This document shows, one piece after another, positions 34,094 to 42,782 of a stretch of 64,000 nucleotides of DNA. Numbering within the stretch: position 1 is the stretch's first letter; each line of letters begins with the position of its first letter. Made by a program: the position numbers and the translations under genes. Source of the stretch: an uncultured Lachnospiraceae bacterium (GTDB lineage: Bacteria > Bacillota > Clostridia > Lachnospirales > Lachnospiraceae); the NCBI GenBank assembly GCA_910587635.1, contig CAJUNB010000014.1:43463-107462 (forward strand). The letters are read 5' to 3'. Below the pieces are notes generated by a model. That model was not told where the DNA came from and made no database searches. It worked only from the letters and a program-made list of their open reading frames with translations.

Positions 34094-34933
34094 TTGATTG
34101 AATTATTGAAGGCGGTTCTGTTTGGTATCGTGGAAGGAATTACAGAATGGTTACCGATTAGCAGTACCGGACATCTGATACTTTTGGGAGAATTTGTAAA
34201 ATTAGATGTTTCTCCGGAATTCTGGGAAATGTTTGAAGTGGTGATCCAACTTGGGGCAATTATGGCAGTCGTTGTTCTGTATTGGAAGCAGATTTTTCCT
34301 TTTCGTCTTGGTGTCGGCAGCCGTGGAAACCTGATTCGAAAAGATGTTTTTTCCATGTGGTTTAAAATTGCGGTAAGCTGTATTCCTGCCATTGTCGTGG
34401 GAATGCCTTTCGACAGTCTGTTCAATCGGATTTTTTACAATTATTATACGATTGCGGTTGCGTTGATCGTATTTGGCGTGGCGTTTATTTTGATTGAGAA
34501 CAGAAACAGGGGACGACGGCCAAAAATGAAAAAAATTGGTCAGATTACGTATCCGGTTGCTTTTGTCATCGGTATATTTCAGTTACTTGCGGCTATCTTT
34601 CCGGGGACATCCCGTTCCGGCGCCACTATAGTAGGAGGATTGCTGTTGGGAGTATCGAGAAAAGCGGCTGCGGAATTTACATTTTTTATGGCAATTCCGG
34701 TTATGTTTGGCGCCAGTCTCCTAAAAACGATAAAATTCTTTGCCTCAGGAGTTGATATGAGTGGTATGGAATGGGGGATATTGGCGGTGGGCTGTATTGT
34801 GGCATTCCTTGTTTCCATGTTTATTATCCAGTTTTTGATGGGTTATATTAAGAAACACAACTTTAAGGTTTTTGGATGGTACCGTATTATTCTTGGCGTT
34901 CTTGTACTGGTATATTTTGGAATGATCGGTTAA
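34094..34933 (+). CDS. uppP: Undecaprenyl-diphosphatase (BacA/UppP)
   Basis: A 279-aa polytopic membrane enzyme that dephosphorylates undecaprenyl diphosphate, recycling the lipid carrier for peptidoglycan synthesis; it can confer bacitracin resistance. Family motifs are GIVEGITEWLPISSTGHLIL at the N-terminus and PGTSRSGATIVGGLLLG with RKAAAEFTFFMAIP. TTG 34094 has GGAGG 7 nt upstream. It is preceded by patatin at 26 nt and followed by the rubrerythrin promoter; I see no clear terminator after it. Confidence 0.95.
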   Translation: MIELLKAVLFGIVEGITEWLPISSTGHLILLGEFVKLDVSPEFWEMFEVVIQLGAIMAVVVLYWKQIFPFRLGVGSRGNLIRKDVFSMWFKIAVSCIPAIVVGMPFDSLFNRIFYNYYTIAVALIVFGVAFILIENRNRGRRPKMKKIGQITYPVAFVIGIFQLLAAIFPGTSRSGATIVGGLLLGVSRKAAAEFTFFMAIPVMFGASLLKTIKFFASGVDMSGMEWGILAVGCIVAFLVSMFIIQFLMGYIKKHNFKVFGWYRIILGVLVLVYFGMIG

Positions 34934-34977
34934 AATGCTATTGGCAGTATTTGTTTCAAAAAAATTTGAAAAAGTTA

Positions 34978-35005
34978 TTGACAGAAAGAAAAAGAATGTT
35001 ACAAT
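34978..35005 (+). promoter_or_regulatory. Promoter of the rubrerythrin gene
   Basis: TTGACA (34978-34983), 16-nt spacer, TACAAT (35000-35005). The transcript start is predicted near 35012, inside the palindrome at 35009-35021. Confidence 0.75.
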
Positions 35006-35008
35006 AAT

Positions 35009-35021
35009 AGTAATCATTACT
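35009..35021. promoter_or_regulatory. PerR/Fur-like operator at the rubrerythrin start site
   Basis: AGTAATCATTACT is a perfect 6-1-6 palindrome; the surrounding 15-mer (TAGTAATCATTACTG) matches 10 of 14 defined positions of the PerR box TTATAATNATTATAA. Its position over the transcript start fits peroxide-sensitive repression, known for rubrerythrins in clostridia. Confidence 0.55.
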
Positions 35022-35090
35022 GAAATGAATGATTGGGTTACAATATAAATGGCAATATAAAATATATTTAAGAAACAGGAGGAAAAGTAG

Positions 35091-35630
35091 ATGAAATTTG
35101 TATGTCAGGTATGTGGTTATGTTCATGAAGGAGATGCGGCACCGGAGAAGTGCCCCCAGTGTGGTGCGCCTGCAGCTAAATTTACAGCACAGAGTGGTGA
35201 GATGGAATGGGCAGCAGAGCATGTGGTAGGTGTTGCACAGGGCTCCAGCGATGATATTATGGCTGACCTGCGGGCAAACTTTAATGGTGAATGTACAGAA
35301 GTTGGTATGTATCTTGCTATGGCAAGAGTTGCTCATAGAGAAGGATATCCTGAAATTGGCCTTTATTGGGAAAAAGCTGCCTGGGAAGAGGCAGAGCATG
35401 CAGCAAAATTTGCTGAACTGCTGGGAGAAGTAATCACAGATTCTACAAAGAAAAACCTTGAGATGCGTGTAGAAGCTGAGAATGGTGCTACAGCAGGTAA
35501 GTTTGACCTTGCAAAACGTGCAAAAGCTGCTAATCTGGATGCAATCCATGATACTGTTCATGAGATGGCAAGAGATGAGGCAAGACATGGTAAAGCATTC
35601 AAAGGTCTGCTGGAGAGATATTTTGGCTAA
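35091..35630 (+). CDS. rbr: Rubrerythrin (reverse type: N-terminal rubredoxin, C-terminal diiron domain)
   Basis: A 179-aa cytoplasmic non-haem iron peroxidase protecting anaerobes from peroxide. The rubredoxin centre (C5xxC8 and C21xxC24) comes first, then a ferritin-like four-helix domain with Glu/His ligands (NGECTEVGMYL, EEAEHAAKFAELL, ARDEARHGKAF). This order is reversed relative to classical rubrerythrin. AGGAGG lies upstream of ATG 35091. It is a single-gene unit between its own promoter with a PerR-like box and a strong terminator. Confidence 0.95.
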   Translation: MKFVCQVCGYVHEGDAAPEKCPQCGAPAAKFTAQSGEMEWAAEHVVGVAQGSSDDIMADLRANFNGECTEVGMYLAMARVAHREGYPEIGLYWEKAAWEEAEHAAKFAELLGEVITDSTKKNLEMRVEAENGATAGKFDLAKRAKAANLDAIHDTVHEMARDEARHGKAFKGLLERYFG

Positions 35631-35656
35631 GAAGAGATCTTGATCAATAAAGATTC

Positions 35657-35697
35657 AGGAGGAATAGGTGCATATGCACTTATTCCTCCTTTTGCTT
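35657..35697 (+). terminator. Rho-independent terminator after rubrerythrin
   Basis: AGGAGGAATAGGTGCA (35657-35672) pairs with TGCACTTATTCCTCCT (35675-35690; one mismatch), then TTTGCTTT. It may also stop the convergent sstT transcript. Confidence 0.85.
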
Positions 35698-35736
35698 TAG
35701 GAATTTATGAAAATATTCGTAGTATTCTGCCAATGC

Positions 35737-36960
35737 CTAGAAGGGCAGCTTTCTCCCTTCTTTTTTCCAGTCTATAAACTCGGCGGTTGCAGCAAAAATC
35801 ACATCACCAGAAGAGTTGATAGCTGTTTCGAGAGAATCCTGAACGACACCGATGATAAAACCCACTGCCACAGCCTGCATGGCGATATCATTGCCGATTC
35901 CGAACAGGGAGCAGGCAAGTGGGATGAGCAATAGAGAACCTCCCGCCACACCGGAAGCACCACATGCGCCCAATGTTGCAATGATTGCCAGGAAGAAGGC
36001 TGTAGGGATGTCCACTGTGATGCCCATTGTATTAGCTACCGTCAGAGCCATAACTGTGATCGTGATAGCGGCTCCGTCCATATTGATCGTTGCTCCGAGG
36101 GGAATGGATACGGAGTAGAAATCCTTGTCCAGTCCAAGACGTTCACAAAGATTCATATTAATAGGAATATTGGCAGCAGAGCTTCTCGTAAAAAATGCTG
36201 TCAGTCCACTCTCTTTGAAGCACCGGAATACGAGTGGATAGGGATTGCGATGCAGGCAGATGGCTACGATCAGCGGATCTATAACAAAGGCAACCACCAG
36301 CATACAGCCTACAAGCAGGACAAGAAGTTTCCCATACTGGGAAAAGATTTCCAGCCCGTTGGTGGATACATTTGTAAACACAAGACCCAGTATACCAAAG
36401 GGGGCACAACTGATAATCCAGCGTACCGCTCTGGATACTGCATCCGAGAAATCCTTAACGATTTGCTTCGTGGCATCTGTGGCAAGCTGACGCAGGGCGA
36501 TACCAAAGATAATTGCCCATGTAAGAATTCCCACATAATTGCCGTTCATGATCGCATTGACAGGATTGGCAACCATATTATTGAGCAGAGCGCTCAATAC
36601 TTCCCAGATACCCGTAGGCGCTGTATTTTCGACTGCATCGGTGAGTTGTATCACTACCGGAAAAGCAAAACTGCCAATGACTGCCGCAAATGCTGCCAGA
36701 CAGGTACTGAGTATGTACAGAAATACTACCCGGGTAAACCGTTTGCCGATGGTGCCTTTGGCGTTTGCCAGAGAACTCATGACGAGAACAAAAACGAGTA
36801 CCGGAGCGATTGCCTTCAGAGCACCTACGAATACGTCTCCCAAGACAGAGAGCACTGTCAGCTGTGGCAGAGCTGCTCCTAAAACTGCGCCAAGAATCAG
36901 TCCGATGGCAATACGGATAATCAGACTGAGCTTATTCCATTGTTGCATTATTTTTTTCAT
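35737..36960 (-). CDS. sstT: Serine/threonine:Na+ symporter
   Basis: A 407-aa polytopic membrane protein of the dicarboxylate/amino acid:cation symporter family, closest by eye to E. coli SstT (Na+-coupled serine and threonine uptake). Landmarks are PVLVFVLVMSSLANAKG, ILTWAIIFGIALRQ, the re-entrant loop TRSSAANIPINMNLCERLGL, and GATINMDGAAITITVMAL. ATG 36960 (MKKIMQQWNKL) has GGGGGAAA just upstream and matches family length; the frame continues 14 codons further upstream without support. It is a lone gene, divergent from the Na/Pi transporter. Confidence 0.92.
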   Translation of the reverse strand: MKKIMQQWNKLSLIIRIAIGLILGAVLGAALPQLTVLSVLGDVFVGALKAIAPVLVFVLVMSSLANAKGTIGKRFTRVVFLYILSTCLAAFAAVIGSFAFPVVIQLTDAVENTAPTGIWEVLSALLNNMVANPVNAIMNGNYVGILTWAIIFGIALRQLATDATKQIVKDFSDAVSRAVRWIISCAPFGILGLVFTNVSTNGLEIFSQYGKLLVLLVGCMLVVAFVIDPLIVAICLHRNPYPLVFRCFKESGLTAFFTRSSAANIPINMNLCERLGLDKDFYSVSIPLGATINMDGAAITITVMALTVANTMGITVDIPTAFFLAIIATLGACGASGVAGGSLLLIPLACSLFGIGNDIAMQAVAVGFIIGVVQDSLETAINSSGDVIFAATAEFIDWKKEGRKLPF

Positions 36961-37080
36961 GTTTCCCCCATTTCTGCGCTGTCTTATGTATCTGATTTCC
37001 ATAATCCAACGCCTGATTTTATCTGTCCTTTGCTTTTTATTATAAGGAATGAAACTTACAAAGGAAAGGATTTTTTGAAT

Positions 37081-37134
37081 TTTACTTAGATTTTACATAA
37101 GACGTGATTTGATTTTACACAATAATGATAAAAT
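37081..37134 (+). promoter_or_regulatory. Candidate PhoP box and -10 element of the Na/Pi transporter gene
   Basis: TTTACT (37081), TTTACA (37092) and TTTACA (37114) lie in phase at 0, 11 and 33 nt, the 11-bp spacing of B. subtilis PhoP half-sites (TT[ACT]A[CT]A). TAAAAT at 37129-37134 could be the -10, placing the half-sites around -22 to -60. The -35 hexamer is poor, as expected for an activator-dependent promoter. Confidence 0.5.
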
Positions 37135-37185
37135 CATATTTGGAAAGTCTGTGAAATATATATTGGTAAAGTGCGAGGGAGAAAG

Positions 37186-38847
37186 ATGACTTTTGACGAT
37201 CTGGGATTACTGTTCAAGTTTATAGGCGGTTTGGGACTTTTTCTGTATGGAATGCATATCATGGCAGACGGGCTTCAGAAATCTGCAGGGGACAGAGTGA
37301 AGTCATGGATGGGATTTCTGACTAAGAACCGATTTGTGGCTGTACTTATAGGTGCAGCCATCACGGCAATTATCCAGAGCAGTTCAGCCACGACAGTAAT
37401 GGTAGTGGGATTTGTCAATGCGGGATTGCTTACATTGACACAGGCAGTAGGTGTCATTATGGGGGCTAATATAGGTACGACAATTACAGCCTGGATTGTG
37501 TCTCTGAGCGAATGGGGAAGTATATTTTCGCCAGATTTTTTTGCCCCTCTGATCGTGGGAATCGGCGCATTTTTCATATTGTTTGGAGAACAGGAAAAAA
37601 AGAAAAAGACCGGGGAGATTATGACCGGGTTTGGCATTCTTTTTATTGGCCTGAGCTTTATGTCCGGTGCTGTGAAACCTTACCGGGATGCGGAAATTTT
37701 TGCGGATGTCTTTCGGGTACTTGGAAAGAATCCGTTGCTGGCAGTCATTGCAGGAGCAGTGGTGACGGCAGTTATTCAAAGTTCTTCGGCTTCTGTAGGT
37801 ATTTTACAGACTCTTGCCATGAATGGTGTGGTGAATTGGCAGTCTGCCGTATTTATCATGCTTGGACAGAATATTGGCACTTGTGTGACGGCAATTATAT
37901 CCAGTACGGGAGCAGGAAAAAATGCAAAACGGGCTTCCATGATTCATTTGCTCTTTAATTTGATCGGAAGTATCTGGTTTGGTATCATTATGTTCTTGTT
38001 TTTCCAATCTCAAAGGGAGATGGCAGTTTCAACCATTAGCAGTGTGGAAATTTCCGTATTCCATACGATATTTAATATTGCCAATACCTTTATTATGTTT
38101 CCCTTTGCCAATGGACTGGTACGGATAACAGAGTTGATGATCTCGGAAGATAAGACAGGAAAAGTGGTGGAAGACGATATGGTGGAACAGATGAAAAGAA
38201 AACTGGATTACAGAATATTGAATAATCCTGCTCTTGCCATTGAAGCGGCGGTGGGAGAAATCGTGTGCATGGGTATACTGACGAGAGACAATTTCAAAAG
38301 GGCGGTGGCGGCAGTCCGCGACAAAGATAAGGAACAGATCAGGCAAGTATTTCGTATAGAAGAGAATATCAATCAGATGGTAACGATACTGACGGCTTTT
38401 CTGGTAGAAGTGGATAATCTGTCACTGACAGAAGCACAACATCTGATGATTCGAAATCTTTTCTATACGATAAGTGATGTGGAACGGATTGGAGACCACA
38501 GTGAGAATATTGCAGAGTTGGCCAATACAAAGCGGAAGGACAAGATAGAATTTTCTGACAAAGGAGAAAAAGATATGGAAAGAATGTATGATATCACATT
38601 GCATACCTTTGAAGCCGCTCTGGAGGCGAGAGAACTGAGAAGCATAGAAGCGGCGAGACGAGCGTCAAGAGCCGAAGAGAAGGTGGATAAACTGGAGAAG
38701 GATTTGCGGGATAAACATATTCAAAGACTTTCCAAAGGAAAATGTGTGCCGGAAAGTGGAATTATTTTTCTTGACATTCTGAGCAACATGGAACGGATTG
38801 CAGATCATGCGGATAATATTGCGGAATATGTAATGGCTGAAGTTTAA
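37186..38847 (+). CDS. Na/Pi-cotransporter II family protein with PhoU-like C-terminus
   Basis: A 553-aa protein. The N-terminal ~320 residues hold two Na_Pi_cotrans repeats with the inverted QSSSATTVMVVGFVNAGL and QSSSASVGILQTLAMNGV motifs and about eight helices; the C-terminal ~210 residues are a PhoU-like helical bundle (SDVERIGDHSENIAELA, NMERIADHADNIAEYV). It imports phosphate with sodium, possibly under control of its own PhoU domain. ATG 37186 has GAGG 7 nt upstream; GTG 37171 overlaps that site. Phosphate control is suggested by the PhoP-like repeats upstream. Confidence 0.92.
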   Translation: MTFDDLGLLFKFIGGLGLFLYGMHIMADGLQKSAGDRVKSWMGFLTKNRFVAVLIGAAITAIIQSSSATTVMVVGFVNAGLLTLTQAVGVIMGANIGTTITAWIVSLSEWGSIFSPDFFAPLIVGIGAFFILFGEQEKKKKTGEIMTGFGILFIGLSFMSGAVKPYRDAEIFADVFRVLGKNPLLAVIAGAVVTAVIQSSSASVGILQTLAMNGVVNWQSAVFIMLGQNIGTCVTAIISSTGAGKNAKRASMIHLLFNLIGSIWFGIIMFLFFQSQREMAVSTISSVEISVFHTIFNIANTFIMFPFANGLVRITELMISEDKTGKVVEDDMVEQMKRKLDYRILNNPALAIEAAVGEIVCMGILTRDNFKRAVAAVRDKDKEQIRQVFRIEENINQMVTILTAFLVEVDNLSLTEAQHLMIRNLFYTISDVERIGDHSENIAELANTKRKDKIEFSDKGEKDMERMYDITLHTFEAALEARELRSIEAARRASRAEEKVDKLEKDLRDKHIQRLSKGKCVPESGIIFLDILSNMERIADHADNIAEYVMAEV

Positions 38848-38968
38848 GAAACAGGGCATTTATCTTGACATTTTGTAGTTTCTTTGGTATCGTACTATAG
38901 GACATCAAAGTAATTACATAATGGAACTGTTAATATTTGGGGGAGGGTAGAGCTAAAAGGAGATTGTT

Positions 38969-39361
38969 ATGAAAGAGACAGAAACAAAGAAATCAGTAGC
39001 AACTGCAAAAGCAGAACCGGTAAAAGAGACAGTGAAAGAGGTAGTAAAGGCAGAGACAGTGAAAGCTGCAAAAGCGGCAAAGACAGCTAAGGTAGTTAAA
39101 ACAGCAGAAAAGAAGGCGACGACAACAAAGACAAAATCTGTTGCAGCAAAGAAAAATACTGTAACAGCAGAAATTTCAATACAGTTTAATAATAAGGCTT
39201 ATACAATGGATGAGTTGATTCAGAGTGCAAAGGACAGATGGAAATTTGACCTGGATCAGAAAGAGAGTGAATTAAAATCATTGGAGCTTTTTGTAAAGCC
39301 GGAAGATGACAGAGTATATTGTGTATACAACAAGGAAATACAGGATAGTTTTGGAATCTAA
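38969..39361 (+). CDS. Lys/Ala-rich small protein, DUF6465-like
   Basis: A 130-aa protein. Residues 1-70 are a low-complexity Lys/Ala/Thr/Val tract (KAAKAAKTAKVVKTAEKKAT) resembling histone H1-like tails; residues 70-130 form a compact domain (EISIQFNNKAYTMDELIQSA, SLELFVKPEDDRVYCVYNKE) recognisable as the DUF6465-type family common in Lachnospiraceae. Function is unknown. The basic tail could bind nucleic acid or a surface. AAAAGGAG precedes the ATG, and a strong bidirectional terminator follows. Confidence 0.75.
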   Translation: MKETETKKSVATAKAEPVKETVKEVVKAETVKAAKAAKTAKVVKTAEKKATTTKTKSVAAKKNTVTAEISIQFNNKAYTMDELIQSAKDRWKFDLDQKESELKSLELFVKPEDDRVYCVYNKEIQDSFGI

Positions 39362-39385
39362 GTATGAAGATAAGTATGAAGAAGG

Positions 39386-39417
39386 AAAAATTCCGCCGAG
39401 TAATTGGCGGAATTTTT
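39386..39417. terminator. Bidirectional terminator
   Basis: AAAAATTCCGCC (39386-39397) mirrors GGCGGAATTTTT (39406-39417) around an 8-nt loop. It lies between the DUF6465-like gene and the convergent membrane-protein gene. Confidence 0.9.
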
Positions 39418-39437
39418 ATTTGTTTGAAAAGACATTT

Positions 39438-40817
39438 CTACAGGTCCAGCTTCTCGGCTTCGTATTCCTGGGCATAAGTATCGTTCACAAGATCACGGAT
39501 ATGGGAGTTTTTAAAGGATGCGGCAATGATTCTGCCTGAATCCAATGCTAAGTCATAGGTACCGTCGGCTTTTATTGTTAAATCAGTGAACTGAACGACA
39601 ACTTCTGCATTACAGGCTACACCATCTGCCTGTGACAAAGTAGCCATATAAACAAGTTTAATATCGTTGTTATGAGACTGTTCTGTCTCGAAGTATTCCG
39701 GTTTCAACTTATTCAGGTATGCAGAAATCAGGCGTGGATTGCTCCAGACAAAAGTGGTCTTGCCATTTACCCAGATTGGCATCAGATTTGCTTCGCTGAA
39801 AATACGAAGTCCATATTCAGATGCATCTCCAAAAAGGGAAGTGGCTTTTTCGTTGAGCACATCAATCTGTTCCTGGGAAATCTGAGAAGTATCCCGTATA
39901 TATCTGTCGGTTTCTTCAATATGAAATTCTCTGCAATAGCTGTCTTCAGAAGAAGGAATAATATATTCATTGATTATGGCGTCCTTTTCGGAAAAGACAG
40001 CTTCTACAAGGAAAGTATCCTGAATATCATAATATGTTTTCTGATCCAGAATCCGATAAGTAATCGTCTGCAAAAAGGGATCTGTACTATTGTTGGAAAC
40101 GGACAGAGAAAGCTTCGGGGCAATACCTTCATAACAAATATGAATATCGCGAAAAAGGTCTTCGGTAGAGAGCTGCCTGCCTTCAGGTAAACCTTCCACT
40201 TTTACAAGACAGTCATCAGACTCGATACGGAACTTGCTGGCCTTTGCAGTCTCCTCATCGTAAATGAACTGAATATCGAGGACGTCTCCATTTTTCAGAT
40301 TGCCATTTTGAGTCAAGAGGCGAACATCTACCGTTTTCAGGAAAGATTCGTATTCCTGAGACTCTTGCAGAGAAATCTGGGCAGTCCCTTCTGTATTATA
40401 ACCAGAATAAGTAACGGCTACATAATTTTCCAGGCTCAGATTTTCGAAGCTCAGGTACCAGAGAAGGAAACCTGCCACACTGCATAGTAGAGCGGAAGCA
40501 ATACCTGTCAGGCAGAATCTTTTGAAATTTCCGCCTTTATTTTTGGACCGTTTTCTGGAAACAAGAATCCCTTTCTTTTTTGCAGATATTTTCCTGTTTC
40601 CAGAGGAGCTTTTTGCGGCATATATTTTTCTTTTTGCAACAGCGCTTTTTCTGGCGGCATTTTGCCTGTTGATAGAAGTATTCTTTCCGCTGATGTTTTT
40701 TCTTCTTTGGGAAACATTTTTTTCTGCAATGATATTTTGTTTTCGGACGGTTCTTTTCCCGGCTCCCTGCATCTTTTTCTTTCTGGGACGGGAATCATTA
40801 TGAGTATCTGCTGCCAC
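39438..40817 (-). CDS. Membrane-anchored extracytoplasmic protein with a long basic tail
   Basis: A 459-aa protein I cannot assign. GTG 40817 is chosen because AAGGAA lies 6 nt upstream. Residues 1-95 are a very basic, Lys/Arg/Ser-rich cytoplasmic tail (RKKKMQGAGKRTVRKQN, KRKIYAAKSSSGNRK); one membrane helix follows (LTGIASALLCSVAGFLLWYL, about 105-125); the remaining ~330 residues are extracellular. The first part of the ectodomain (VAVTYSGYNTEGTAQISL ... GNLKNGDVLDIQFIYD) resembles beta-rich repeats of many lachnospiraceal membrane proteins that contain an SNGD-like turn. It lies back to back with the hrcA operon and has its own promoter region. Confidence 0.65.
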   Translation of the reverse strand: MAADTHNDSRPRKKKMQGAGKRTVRKQNIIAEKNVSQRRKNISGKNTSINRQNAARKSAVAKRKIYAAKSSSGNRKISAKKKGILVSRKRSKNKGGNFKRFCLTGIASALLCSVAGFLLWYLSFENLSLENYVAVTYSGYNTEGTAQISLQESQEYESFLKTVDVRLLTQNGNLKNGDVLDIQFIYDEETAKASKFRIESDDCLVKVEGLPEGRQLSTEDLFRDIHICYEGIAPKLSLSVSNNSTDPFLQTITYRILDQKTYYDIQDTFLVEAVFSEKDAIINEYIIPSSEDSYCREFHIEETDRYIRDTSQISQEQIDVLNEKATSLFGDASEYGLRIFSEANLMPIWVNGKTTFVWSNPRLISAYLNKLKPEYFETEQSHNNDIKLVYMATLSQADGVACNAEVVVQFTDLTIKADGTYDLALDSGRIIAASFKNSHIRDLVNDTYAQEYEAEKLDL

Positions 40818-40978
40818 TTGAAATTCCTTATATGTATATAAATCTTTAGATAATAAACAACGCAAATAATAGTATATTTGTTTTTAAATGAAATGGCAAT
40901 CAAAAAATAAATTTTTCTGTTTTTCATAAGTTGGCAGGATTCTTTAGAATAATTTTATAATTTATTTATGAAAAAGAA

Positions 40979-41007
40979 TTGACAATAAATATTGTTAGTG
41001 CTATTTT
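40979..41007 (+). promoter_or_regulatory. Sigma-A promoter of the hrcA-dnaK operon
   Basis: TTGACA (40979-40984), 17-nt spacer, TATTTT (41002-41007). Transcription should start near 41014, immediately before the CIRCE operator. Confidence 0.85.
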
Positions 41008-41021
41008 AGGTACAGAACATA

Positions 41022-41048
41022 TTAGCACTCATGAAAGACGAGTGCTAA
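41022..41048. promoter_or_regulatory. CIRCE heat-shock operator
   Basis: TTAGCACTC (41022-41030), 9-nt spacer, GAGTGCTAA (41040-41048): a perfect match to the consensus TTAGCACTC-N9-GAGTGCTAA bound by HrcA. It sits between the transcript start and hrcA, so binding blocks initiation and may also affect mRNA stability. Confidence 0.98.
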
Positions 41049-41073
41049 TAATGGATGGAACGGAGTGATGGAA

Positions 41074-42102
41074 ATGCAGTTGGATGAAAGAAAAATGAAA
41101 ATTTTGCAGGCCATCATTCAAAATTATCTGGAGACAGGCGAACCGGTGGGAAGCAGGACGATTTCCAAATATACAGATTTACATTTGAGTTCTGCAACAA
41201 TCCGAAATGAAATGTCAGATTTGGAAGAGTTGGGTTACATTGTACAGCCTCACACTTCTGCCGGGAGGATTCCTTCGGATAAGGGATATCGGCTGTATGT
41301 CGATAATATGATGAGGGAAAAGGAAAAAGAGGTAGAAGAGATCAAAGAAATGCTCCTTGAAAAAGAAGACAAAATGGATCAGCTTCTGAAACAGGTAGCA
41401 AAAGTATTGGCAGTCAATACAAACTATGCCACAATGATTTCCGCTCCCCAGTCCAGAAAAAATAAGCTGAAGTTTATACAGTTGTCCAAAGTGGACCGGC
41501 ATCAGCTTCTGACAGTTATCGTAGTAGAGGGCAATGTCATCAAAAACAGTATGCTGCATATGCAGGAAGAGCTGGATGATGAGACAATTCTGAAGCTGAA
41601 CATTCTCCTGAATACTCATCTGAATGGACTGACAGTGGAAGAGATCAATCTGGGAATGATCTCTATGATGAAAAAGCAGGCCGGGATTCATAGTGATATC
41701 GTTGGTGGCGTCATCGATGCTGTGGCAGATGCCATCAAAGCTGATGAAGATCTGGAAATCTACACAAGTGGTACCAACAATATTTTCCGTTATCCAGAAC
41801 TGGCAGATAACCGGAAAGCAAGTGAACTGATCAATACGTTTGAAGAAAAACAGATGTTGACAGAGCTTGTACAGGAAACGCTGGCAGATGAGAAAAACAT
41901 GGGCATACAGGTCTATATCGGAGAAGAGACACCGATCAAGACGATGAAAGATTGTAGTATCGTCACTGCTACTTATGAATTGGAAGAAGGCATGCGGGGA
42001 ACGATTGGTATTATCGGGCCTACCCGTATGGATTATGAAAAGGTAGTTGATACGCTGAAGACACTGATGCATCAATTGGACGCCTTATATAAGAAAAAAT
42101 AG
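41074..42102 (+). CDS. hrcA: Heat-inducible transcription repressor HrcA
   Basis: A 342-aa repressor that binds CIRCE and is kept active by GroE. The N-terminal winged helix (RKMKILQAIIQNYLETGEPVG, SSATIRNEMSDLEELGYI, PHTSAGRIPSDKGYR) and the C-terminal IDD-like region with the final GPTRMDYEKVV are present. ATG 41074 is preferred because GGAG lies 8 nt upstream; ATG 41068 and GTG 41065 are too close to it. It is the first gene of the operon and repressed by its own product through the operator at 41022. Confidence 0.97.
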   Translation: MQLDERKMKILQAIIQNYLETGEPVGSRTISKYTDLHLSSATIRNEMSDLEELGYIVQPHTSAGRIPSDKGYRLYVDNMMREKEKEVEEIKEMLLEKEDKMDQLLKQVAKVLAVNTNYATMISAPQSRKNKLKFIQLSKVDRHQLLTVIVVEGNVIKNSMLHMQEELDDETILKLNILLNTHLNGLTVEEINLGMISMMKKQAGIHSDIVGGVIDAVADAIKADEDLEIYTSGTNNIFRYPELADNRKASELINTFEEKQMLTELVQETLADEKNMGIQVYIGEETPIKTMKDCSIVTATYELEEGMRGTIGIIGPTRMDYEKVVDTLKTLMHQLDALYKKK

Positions 42103-42121
42103 GCTGCAAAGGGCGCAGCCT
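42101..42121 (+). other. Stem-loop at the hrcA-grpE junction
   Basis: AGGCTGC (42101-42107) pairs with GCAGCCT (42115-42121), overlapping the hrcA stop and lacking a T-tract. It may be an mRNA-processing or stability structure that lets hrcA be expressed less than downstream genes. Confidence 0.5.
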
Positions 42122-42149
42122 GAAAAAGAAAAAGGAAGGAAGAAAAGAC

Positions 42150-42776
42150 GTGTCAGAAGATAAGCAATTGGAACAGGAAGAATTGGAAGAAAAGAAGGAA
42201 GAGCAGGAAATAGCGGGAGAGGAAGTGGAAACTTTGCAGACGGAAGAAGGGACGGAGGAAGTTTCTTCTGAGGAATCCCGCCCGCTGACGAAAGAAGAGG
42301 TAAAAGCGGCAAAAAAGAAGGCCAAGGCGGAGAAAAAAGACAAGGCGAAGGAAAAGATCGAAGAGCTGGAAGATCGGGTGAAACGGCAAATGGCAGAATT
42401 CGATAATTTCAGGAAACGGACGGAGAAAGAGAAATCCCAGATGTTTGAGATTGGCGTCAAGAGTGTTATAGAAAAAATTTTGCCGGTGGTGGACAATTTT
42501 GAAAGAGGCCTGCAGACGGCAGCTCCAGAAGGAGAAGCAGCCGCATTTATGGAAGGTATGAATATGGTCTATAAACAGCTTATGACAGAGTTGGAAGGGA
42601 TTGGTGTAAAAGCGATTGAGGCCATTGGCACAGAATTTAATCCTGAATTTCACAATGCGGTGATGCAGGTAGAGAGTGAAGAATATGAGTCAGGTATCGT
42701 GGCTCAGGAATTACAAAAAGGTTATATGTACCATGACACTGTAGTGAGACATAGTATGGTGGCAGTCGTACAGTAA
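42150..42776 (+). CDS. grpE: Nucleotide exchange factor GrpE
   Basis: A 208-aa cytoplasmic co-chaperone releasing ADP from DnaK. The first ~85 residues are a highly charged Glu/Lys tail, then a long coiled coil (IEELEDRVKRQMAEFDNFRK) and the C-terminal beta domain (FNPEFHNAVMQVESEEYESG, YHDTVVRHSMVAV). The start is GTG 42150 after a purine-rich AAGGAAGGAAG site. It lies 47 nt after hrcA. Confidence 0.97.
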   Translation: MSEDKQLEQEELEEKKEEQEIAGEEVETLQTEEGTEEVSSEESRPLTKEEVKAAKKKAKAEKKDKAKEKIEELEDRVKRQMAEFDNFRKRTEKEKSQMFEIGVKSVIEKILPVVDNFERGLQTAAPEGEAAAFMEGMNMVYKQLMTELEGIGVKAIEAIGTEFNPEFHNAVMQVESEEYESGIVAQELQKGYMYHDTVVRHSMVAVVQ

Positions 42777-42782
42777 GTCAAA

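Noticed and set aside
36250..36882. 210-aa plus-strand frame antisense to sstT
   Set aside because: Lies wholly within sstT on the opposite strand, is rich in His/Cys/Tyr, and has no ribosome site or family resemblance.
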